DNA of 7,115 nt from Deltaproteobacteria bacterium (GTDB lineage Bacteria; Myxococcota; Myxococcia; Myxococcales; Myxococcaceae): positions 1 through 7,115 of the forward strand of contig VGRA01000133.1 in NCBI GenBank assembly GCA_016875515.1, in the 5' to 3' direction. Shown piece by piece: positions 5,848 through 7,115 of this stretch. Each line of letters begins with the position of its first letter. Position 1 is the stretch's first letter. The position numbers were made by a program, and so were the translations under genes. The notes under the pieces are model-generated. The model saw only the letters and a list, made by a program, of their open reading frames with translations, had not been told where the DNA came from and searched no databases.

Positions 5848-6548
5848 CGGTGGAGTGGGGGCAGGTGCTGTGGGCCTTTGCCTGGGGCGGCCTGTGCGCG
5901 GTGGAGCGGCGCGGCTTCCTGCAGGCCATGGTGAGCCGCCCGCTGGTGGCGGGCACGGGGGCCGGGCTGCTGCTGGGGGACGTGCAGGCGGGGCTCTACG
6001 TGGGGTTGCTGTTCGAGCTGTACTACCTGGGGACCGCGTCCCTGGGGGCCTCCCGCCCAGAGAACGACACGCTGGCGGCGACGGCGGGGGCGGCCTTCGC
6101 GGTGGGGCTCGCCCGGGCCAACGGCGCCCCCAGCGTGCCGGCGGTGTGGAGCCTGGGGGTGCTCACCTGCGCGGGGATGGGGCCGCTGGGGCGGTGGATG
6201 GAGATGCGGCTGGAGCGCCACGCGGCAGGGCTGCTGGGGCGGGCGGCCTCCATTGCGGAGGCGGGGCAGCTGCGGCGGGCGGTGCGGCAGAACCTCTTCG
6301 GGCTGTGGCCCTTCTTCGCGGCCTTCGGGGCGGTGACGGCGCTCGCCTCCCTGGCCGGGCAGCTGGCGGCACCGTGGGAGCGGCGCGTGCCGCTGGAGTT
6401 GCTGCGGGGGCTGGCGTGGGCCTACCCGGCCATGGCGTCCGTGGCGGCCGCCATTGCGGTGCGCGGGGCGAATGACAGGCGGGGCCACCTGTACGCGGGG
6501 GTGGCGGCGGTGGCGGTGGGGGCGGCGGCCTGGGGGGCGGGGCCATGA
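5844..6548 (+). CDS. PTS mannose/sorbose-family EIIC membrane component
   Basis: This 234-aa hydrophobic protein is one half of the membrane channel of a mannose-class PTS. The segment ERRGFLQAMVSRPLVAG (21-37), followed by GLLLGDVQAGLYVGLLFEL (41-59) and ASRPENDTLAA (69-79), matches the conserved N-terminal region of EIIC: Arg-x-x-Phe-Leu-Gln, the Ser-Arg-Pro-Leu-Val-Ala-Gly turn, and the Pro-x-Asn/Asp-Asp-Thr motif. Hydrophobic stretches are seen near 33-64, 78-112, 148-175 and 190-232. It is slightly shorter than E. coli ManY (about 266 aa). The ATG at 5844 overlaps the EIIB stop and has no clear ribosome binding site, so translational coupling is likely. Its own stop overlaps the EIID start in the same ATGA arrangement, keeping the subunits in step. 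Confidence 0.94.
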   Translation: MTVEWGQVLWAFAWGGLCAVERRGFLQAMVSRPLVAGTGAGLLLGDVQAGLYVGLLFELYYLGTASLGASRPENDTLAATAGAAFAVGLARANGAPSVPAVWSLGVLTCAGMGPLGRWMEMRLERHAAGLLGRAASIAEAGQLRRAVRQNLFGLWPFFAAFGAVTALASLAGQLAAPWERRVPLELLRGLAWAYPAMASVAAAIAVRGANDRRGHLYAGVAAVAVGAAAWGAGP

Positions 6549-7115
6549 GGATGCCGCGCAGCGTGCTGCTCCGCGTCTACGGGCGGTCCCTCTTCCTCCA
6601 GGCGGCGTGGAACCCTCAGGGGATGCAGAACCTGGGGCTGGCCTACGCGCTCTACCCGGCGCTGGAGGTGCTGTACCCGGACGAGGTGGCCCGCAGCGAG
6701 GCGGTGCGGCGGCACCTCACCGTCTTCAACACGCACCCCTACGTGGCCGCCTCCATCGTGGGCGGGGTGCTGCACCACGAGCGGCGGATTGCGCGGGGGG
6801 AGGAGTCCCCGGACCGGGTGGTGGCCTTCAAGGCGGCGCTGATGGGGCCGCTGGCGGCGCTGGGGGACGGCTTCTTCTGGCTGTCCTTGCGGCCGGCGGT
6901 GGGGGCGGCCTGCGCGGCGCTGGTGCCGTGGCTGGGCGGCTGGGCGGCGCTGCTCTTCCTGTTCCTCTACAACGCGGTGCACCTGTGGCTGCGGGCGCGC
7001 TTCTACCGGCTGGGGCTGCTGCTGGGGGACGGGCTGGTGAACCAACCGGCGCTGCAGCGGCTGCCGCGGTGGGGCACCCGGCTGCGCCACGTGGCGGCGG
7101 CGTGCGCGGGGGGGC
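6545..7115 (+). CDS. PTS mannose-family EIID membrane component (3' partial)
   Basis: From the ATG at 6545 the frame runs open to the right edge, giving 190 residues without a stop. EIID pairs with EIIC to form the sugar channel and is unique to the mannose-class PTS. Conserved features are LFLQAAWNPQGMQNLG (16-31), an Asn-Thr-His-Pro-Tyr motif (62-66), GGVLHHE (73-79), where the family usually has an acidic pair, and MGPLAALGDGFFW (100-112), the diagnostic glycine-rich motif. Hydrophobic helices begin after residue 115. The C-terminal part is outside the window; family members are usually 230-300 aa. A GGGG stretch lies just before the ATG, and the start overlaps the EIIC stop. Genes for HPr and Enzyme I often follow EIID in related bacteria, but none is visible here. 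Confidence 0.94.
   Translation, partial: MRMPRSVLLRVYGRSLFLQAAWNPQGMQNLGLAYALYPALEVLYPDEVARSEAVRRHLTVFNTHPYVAASIVGGVLHHERRIARGEESPDRVVAFKAALMGPLAALGDGFFWLSLRPAVGAACAALVPWLGGWAALLFLFLYNAVHLWLRARFYRLGLLLGDGLVNQPALQRLPRWGTRLRHVAAACAGG

Noticed and set aside
5295..6488. 397-codon minus-strand frame across EIIB and EIIC
   Set aside because: Its composition is a His/Pro/Arg-rich shadow, and the opposite strand carries two genes with diagnostic PTS motifs and ATGA overlaps.

Overview
The window is very G+C-rich (roughly three quarters G+C by eye), densely packed, and uses G/C-ending codons almost throughout. Several features point to a myxobacterium of the Myxococcus/Corallococcus/Archangium type. 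These are a DUF2378-like protein (a family known essentially from myxobacteria), a kinase-like single-pass protein with a long Pro/Ala-rich linker, and an HprK-RapZ-mannose-class PTS cluster of the kind found in delta-proteobacteria. The genus cannot be fixed from the sequence alone.

Left part (1-2197, plus strand). The first gene enters from the left edge. It is the C-terminal part of a membrane protein: cytoplasmic linker, one transmembrane helix, Pro/Ala-rich spacer and a small helical domain with two cysteines. It is probably the tail of a Ser/Thr kinase-like receptor. A complete ABC ATPase of the iron-siderophore/heme/cobalamin class overlaps its 3' end, with no permease or binding protein in view. 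Next comes a DUF2378-like coding region interrupted by one in-frame TAG at 1919-1921.

Middle part (2204-4418). A HIT-family nucleotide-binding protein lies on the minus strand, convergent with the broken DUF2378 gene and only 26 bp from the divergent hprK. hprK (HPr kinase/phosphorylase) and rapZ (P-loop nucleotide-binding regulator) overlap by 4 bp and form one transcription unit. A perfect 15-bp palindrome covers the hprK start codon.

Right part (4430-7115). A minus-strand gene for a stand-alone CBS-domain pair separates hprK-rapZ from the PTS genes. A 76-bp divergent spacer, the only substantial intergenic region, leads into a four-gene mannose-family PTS operon: EIIA (139 aa), EIIB (157 aa), EIIC (234 aa) and EIID (at least 190 aa, cut by the right edge). 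The PTS genes are separated by 4 bp or overlap by 4 bp.

How the genes fit together. EIIA and EIIB keep their phospho-histidine sites, and EIIC and EIID keep their family motifs, so the permease looks intact. HprK would phosphorylate HPr on a serine and tie the phosphorelay to ATP/phosphate status. RapZ and the CBS protein are further candidate nucleotide or metabolite sensors beside it. No sugar-catabolic enzyme is present, so a regulatory or amino-sugar role for the PTS remains open. HPr and Enzyme I are not in the window and may lie to the right. No tRNA, rRNA, CRISPR array or mobile element was found.
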